Below are positions 60,711-64,000 of a DNA stretch of 64,000 bases, piece by piece. The notes beneath the pieces are model-generated. The model saw only the letters and a program-made list of their open reading frames with translations, did not search any database and was not told the DNA's origin. Position 1 is the stretch's first letter, and the number at the start of each line of letters is the position of its first letter. Source of the DNA: Bacteroidota bacterium (lineage in GTDB: Bacteria; Bacteroidota; Bacteroidia; Bacteroidales; JAGONC01); assembly GCA_022711405.1 (NCBI GenBank), contig JAKLFC010000001.1:62001-126000 (forward strand), read 5' to 3'. The position numbers were made by a program, and so were the translations under genes.

Positions 60711-61732
60711 ACTGTCTTTTGATCCTCCCCGATCGGTATCGTTTGACGGTCATTCGTCTCTTCAGGGATTGATTCTCCGGCATGAGCGGATTCCATGACA
60801 ACATCGAAGGCATGGCTCATGCTTCTCTCCTGTTCGTCAGGCAAAGGATTCTCTTTAGCAAACTTGACCAGGTCAGCAAGTTCCAGCATCTCTTTCAGTT
60901 TTGACCGTGTGGACGGATTGACCGGAGTTTTCTCCATGGATTCAAGGATCTCATGTGTCACCATTTCGACGGCATGGACGCCGAACCTGGCAGAGATATA
61001 GGCGCGTATGATGCCGGTAAGCTCTGAGTGGTATTGTTTGACCTTGCCTGACTGCCATAGTTTTTTGGTCTTCAGTTTTTCCAGTTCATCCAGGGCAATA
61101 AGATGTGGGGGCTGAGCCGGCCTGCGCCGAAAAGTCACCAGCGGTTGTTCCTTCTTCCTCCGCCGCAGGTAGTAGAAGTAAAGAAAGACCGCTCCGGCGA
61201 TTAGAATCCCGGCCAGGAGCCAGGGCCATATCTCAGCGAAAGTGACCGGTGCCTTCAGGGGCCCTTTGATGTCTTTGATGTCATCGGCCAGGTTCACCTG
61301 CGGATTGTCGACCTGCAACAGCATGGCCTCTGTTTCGCCGACCTGGTAATCTGTGGCACCAGGCATCTGAACCATGAAAAGGAAAGGGGGGATGGCAAAA
61401 TATCCAGAGTCGAAGGAAGTGATGATCAATTGCTGGGTTAGCTTAAGTCCCCCTGCCGGTTCTTCCAGCCGGACCGTGTCGACCGCAGATTTTTTCACGA
61501 CTTCGACCTGACGGATCAGTGTGTCACCCACTACTGGCCAAACGATTCTGCAGGAAGAAGGTACGATGGCTTCCAGGGTCAAGGTGGTCTGATCACCGAT
61601 CAGTATCGCGTCATTCCCAAGGCGGGCCTTCACCTCCACATCCTGGGCCATCAGGAAGCCGCTCAATGGCGACAGGATGGTCCACAGAAGAAGGAGCGGA
61701 AGGGATGGTATGTTGGTCATTGACAGCTTCAT
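60707..61732 (-). CDS. Bat-operon membrane protein, BatD-like ectodomain
   Basis: A 341-residue protein: signal peptide, a beta-sandwich ectodomain (EVKARLGNDAILIGDQTTLTL, as in BatD), one membrane helix near 175 (WPWLLAGILIAGAVFLYFYYL), an arginine-rich juxtamembrane stretch, and a helical cytoplasmic domain of about 120 residues (IALDELEKLKTKKLW, SELTGIIRAYISARFG) similar to DUF4381-type tails. It sits between the DUF58 and batA genes and is translationally coupled to batA. Role unknown; probably part of the same envelope complex. Confidence 0.8.
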   Translation of the reverse strand: MKLSMTNIPSLPLLLLWTILSPLSGFLMAQDVEVKARLGNDAILIGDQTTLTLEAIVPSSCRIVWPVVGDTLIRQVEVVKKSAVDTVRLEEPAGGLKLTQQLIITSFDSGYFAIPPFLFMVQMPGATDYQVGETEAMLLQVDNPQVNLADDIKDIKGPLKAPVTFAEIWPWLLAGILIAGAVFLYFYYLRRRKKEQPLVTFRRRPAQPPHLIALDELEKLKTKKLWQSGKVKQYHSELTGIIRAYISARFGVHAVEMVTHEILESMEKTPVNPSTRSKLKEMLELADLVKFAKENPLPDEQERSMSHAFDVVMESAHAGESIPEETNDRQTIPIGEDQKTV

Positions 61733-61756
61733 GTATGGTCGTGTTCACCTGGGACG

Positions 61757-62632
61757 TTAATGCCGGGCCTCTCTTTGTTTGAAAAGATTGATCAGGGGCT
61801 TGACGTAGTCTTCGCCGGTCCTGATCACCACATGATCTATCCCGTTCCGTTGAAAGAATCCATTCAGCATTTGTTCCTTTTCCCTGTACCAGCTCATGTA
61901 TTGCGACCGGATCACGGGGCTTCCGGAATCCATCCAGCCGGTTCTGCCAGTCTCCGCATCCCTCACCCGTACCATCCCGATGTTGGGGAGTTCCGATTCC
62001 CTGGGATCACAGATCCTGATGCAAACCATATCATGTTTCTTACCGGCGATTTTAAGGGCATCTTCATAGTGCTGATCCATAAAATCGGTCAGCAGAAAGA
62101 CGATGCTTCGTTTTTTAATGGCATTGGTCAGGTACCTCAATGCTTCGGCAATGCTGGTCTTTCGGCTTTGTGGCCTGAAATCGATCAGTTCCCTGATGAT
62201 CCTCAGGATGTGACTGGTTCCTTTTTTGGGAGGAATGAATTTTTCAATGCGATCACTGAAAAAGATGACGCCTACCTTGTCGTTATTCTGAATGGCAGAG
62301 AAAGCCAGTACAGCTGCGATCTCTGCGATGGTCTCCGCTTTGAACTGCTTCTGCGTTCCGAACTCATTCGAACCACTCACATCGACCACCAGTACTACCG
62401 TCAGCTCACGTTCTTCTTCAAAGACCTTAATATACGGATGGTTCAGCCTGGCAGTCACATTCCAGTCAATGCTCCTGATATCATCTCCGTACTGGTACTC
62501 CCGCACTTCTGTGAACGCCATACCGCGTCCTTTGAAGACACTGTGATAGTGCCCTGAGAAAAGCTGGTTGGACAAGCCCCGGGTCTTGATCTCAATTTTT
62601 CTGACTCGTTTCAGTATTTCGCTGGTTTCCAA
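61757..62632 (-). CDS. DUF58 domain protein of the Bat operon
   Basis: A 291-residue cytoplasmic protein. RGMAFTEVREYQYGDDIRSIDWNVTARLN is the DUF58 signature; VVDVSGSNEFG shows a VWA-like MIDAS motif, and LTDFMDQHYEDAL follows. DUF58 proteins are the usual partner of MoxR ATPases. It lies 14 bases after moxR and 24 bases before the next gene. Confidence 0.92.
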   Translation of the reverse strand: METSEILKRVRKIEIKTRGLSNQLFSGHYHSVFKGRGMAFTEVREYQYGDDIRSIDWNVTARLNHPYIKVFEEERELTVVLVVDVSGSNEFGTQKQFKAETIAEIAAVLAFSAIQNNDKVGVIFFSDRIEKFIPPKKGTSHILRIIRELIDFRPQSRKTSIAEALRYLTNAIKKRSIVFLLTDFMDQHYEDALKIAGKKHDMVCIRICDPRESELPNIGMVRVRDAETGRTGWMDSGSPVIRSQYMSWYREKEQMLNGFFQRNGIDHVVIRTGEDYVKPLINLFKQREARH

Positions 62633-62646
62633 GGGTGCTTGATTTA

Positions 62647-63636
62647 TCAGGGAACTTCTACGGTATTCAGGATTTCATTGATGATGTCTTCTGTGGTGAT
62701 GTTCTCGGCCTCTGCTTCATAGGTCAGACCGATGCGGTGTCTCATGACATCCATTGCTACGGCCCTGACATCTTCGGGGATGACATATCCCCTTCGTTTG
62801 ATGAAAGCGAAGGCTTTTGCTGCGAGTGCCATATAAATACTGGCGCGTGGCGAGGCTCCGTAATAGATCAGTCCGTCGAACCTGGCCAGCTTGTATTCTT
62901 TTGGATAGCGGGAGGAGAAAACAATATCGGTAATGTAATTTTCGATTTTTTCGTCCAGGTAAACCTGCCGTACCACTTCCCTGGCCCTTAAAATATCGGC
63001 AGTTTTAAGGATGGTTGAAGTTTTTGCCTCCTGCTCGGAAATGTTCTGACGGAGGATGAGCTTTTCTTCTTCCTTGTCAGGATAGGTGATCACTATTTTC
63101 AGCATAAACCGGTCAACCTGTGCTTCGGGAAGGGGATAGGTGCCTTCCTGTTCGATAGGGTTCTGGGTGGCCAGCACGATAAAGGGTTCATCGAGCCGGT
63201 AGGTCTGATCACCGATCGTCACCTGACGTTCCTGCATGGCCTCCAGAAGAGCGCTTTGAACCTTGGCAGGTGAACGGTTGATCTCATCCGCCAGGATGAA
63301 ACTGGCAAAAATGGGTCCCTTCCTGACGATAAACTCTTCTTTCTTCTGGCTGAAGATCATCGTCCCTATCAGATCGGCCGGGAGAAGGTCAGGAGTGAAC
63401 TGAATACGGCTGAACTTCGCACTGATGATATTGGCCAGGGATTTGATGGCCAGCGTCTTGGCCAGCCCAGGTACTCCTTCCAGGAGAATGTGCCCGTTCG
63501 CCAGCAGACCGATCAGGAGCCGTTCGATCATCCCTTTCTGCCCCACGATGACCTTCCTCATCTCCAGGTTGATCAGGTCGACAAACGCACTCTCCTGTTG
63601 TATCTTTTCGTTGAGTTCCTTGATGTTTGTGTCCAT
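62647..63636 (-). CDS. MoxR-family AAA+ ATPase
   Basis: A 329-residue chaperone-like ATPase. Walker A is GVPGLAKTLAIKSL, Walker B FILADEINRSPAKVQSALLEAMQE, sensor I VLATQNPIEQEGTYPLPEAQ. MoxR enzymes act with VWA/DUF58 proteins in assembling or activating complexes. First gene of the operon that runs through batE. A -7-like TATTTTTG (minus, 63663-63670) lies 26 bases before the start. Confidence 0.94.
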   Translation of the reverse strand: MDTNIKELNEKIQQESAFVDLINLEMRKVIVGQKGMIERLLIGLLANGHILLEGVPGLAKTLAIKSLANIISAKFSRIQFTPDLLPADLIGTMIFSQKKEEFIVRKGPIFASFILADEINRSPAKVQSALLEAMQERQVTIGDQTYRLDEPFIVLATQNPIEQEGTYPLPEAQVDRFMLKIVITYPDKEEEKLILRQNISEQEAKTSTILKTADILRAREVVRQVYLDEKIENYITDIVFSSRYPKEYKLARFDGLIYYGASPRASIYMALAAKAFAFIKRRGYVIPEDVRAVAMDVMRHRIGLTYEAEAENITTEDIINEILNTVEVP

Positions 63637-63662
63637 TATCGGTAATAATTTAATTTCCTCCG

Positions 63663-63670
63663 CAAAAATA
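63663..63670 (-). promoter_or_regulatory. -7 box (TATTTTTG) candidate for the moxR-bat operon
   Basis: A TAnnTTTG match 26 bases upstream of the moxR ATG on the minus strand, followed by GCGGAGG; the -33 TTG is not evident. Confidence 0.4.
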
Positions 63671-63826
63671 GATAAGGTTATCCCTTCCCGTGGTTGAATC
63701 TATGTTAAAATATGTTAAACCAATGAAATACAGTAATTTATAGAGTAAATCCGGATGGGATTCGATCAGGGGTAACTTTTCAGTCAAAATCAAGTATAAT
63801 GGAAACAGTAATGTTTCATTTTTATC

Positions 63827-64000
63827 ATGTTGAAGATAGTCAGGATAATATACTTGTTCCTGATGGCCATTTCCTGTTCACAGCCCTTGATCCTGCGCTC
63901 GCAGGTCAAAGCGCAGGCAGGGAATATGCCGGAGATTTGCATCGATGACCTTTCCTACCAGCTGTACCTGCTCATCAACGATTACCGGAACAGCAATAAT
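63827..64000 (+). CDS. Lipoprotein, start of a CAP-domain-like protein (cut by window end)
   Basis: The ATG at 63827 opens a frame to the end of the window (58 codons). It encodes a signal with lipobox MAISC|SQ, then a spacer, and ICIDDLSYQLYLLINDYRNS, which resembles the beginning of SCP/CAP-domain proteins (LYxLINxYR). The remainder is outside, so the assignment is weak. Divergent from moxR. Confidence 0.55.
   Translation, partial: MLKIVRIIYLFLMAISCSQPLILRSQVKAQAGNMPEICIDDLSYQLYLLINDYRNSNN

Noticed and set aside
1..64000. tRNA or rRNA genes
   Set aside because: No cloverleaf-like T-arm sequences or rRNA-like stretches were recognised in intergenic DNA on either strand by eye; a covariance-model search would settle it.

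Overview
The window is a stretch of a Bacteroidota chromosome, most likely from an anaerobic or facultatively anaerobic member related to Bacteroidales/Marinilabiliales. The supporting markers are type IX secretion (T9SS) C-terminal sorting domains, a gliding-motility-associated C-terminal domain, a TonB-dependent receptor with a carboxypeptidase-like N-terminal domain, DUF3078 and DUF4293 proteins, the complete moxR-bat operon, and repeated matches to the Bacteroidota promoter (TTG about 20 nt before TAnnTTTG). No rRNA, tRNA or CRISPR array was seen, and no stretch over 300 bases lacks a gene or gene remnant.

Layout. 1-2.9 kb: end of a homoserine kinase, an SDR oxidoreductase and a Tat-type DUF362 protein carrying a T9SS tail. 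2.9-4.4 kb: a decay and repeat zone with a broken T9SS protein gene, a REP-associated tyrosine transposase (RAYT), a truncated second copy of it, and five GC-rich perfect palindromes, four of them inside RAYT-derived frames. 4.4-25.8 kb: housekeeping genes (gcvP, a divergent membrane pyrophosphatase, bifunctional nuclease, CNT nucleoside transporter, thyA-folA, dnaB, recR, clpB) mixed with lipoproteins and secreted proteins.

25.8-44.2 kb: a nearly self-contained hydrogen metabolism island. It encodes the NADH/NAD+ sensor Rex, the maturation factors HypA, B, C, D, E and F, a NAD(H)-linked group 3d [NiFe] hydrogenase HoxFUYH with its protease HoxW, a dihydroorotate-dehydrogenase-like flavoprotein, and a nickel-uptake operon (nikR, TonB-dependent receptor, NicO/UreH-like permease). 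Two Rex-like operators were found: one fills exactly the spacer between the -33 and -7 boxes of the hox promoter, and the other sits just downstream of the -7 box of rex. A NikR-like operator with the spacing GTGTTAC-N13-GTAGCAC lies against the nikR start codon. The island therefore seems to be governed by redox state (Rex, for catalysis) and by metal supply (NikR, for nickel entry).

44.2-54.1 kb: truA, a split transketolase interrupted by a repeat pair, a lipoprotein MsrB, an S9 peptidase, mpl, rho and a DUF4293 membrane protein. 54.1-63.6 kb: a DUF3078 outer-membrane protein and the eight-gene operon moxR, DUF58, an extra membrane protein, then batA, B, C, D and E. At the right edge a CAP-domain-like lipoprotein gene begins and is cut by the window end.
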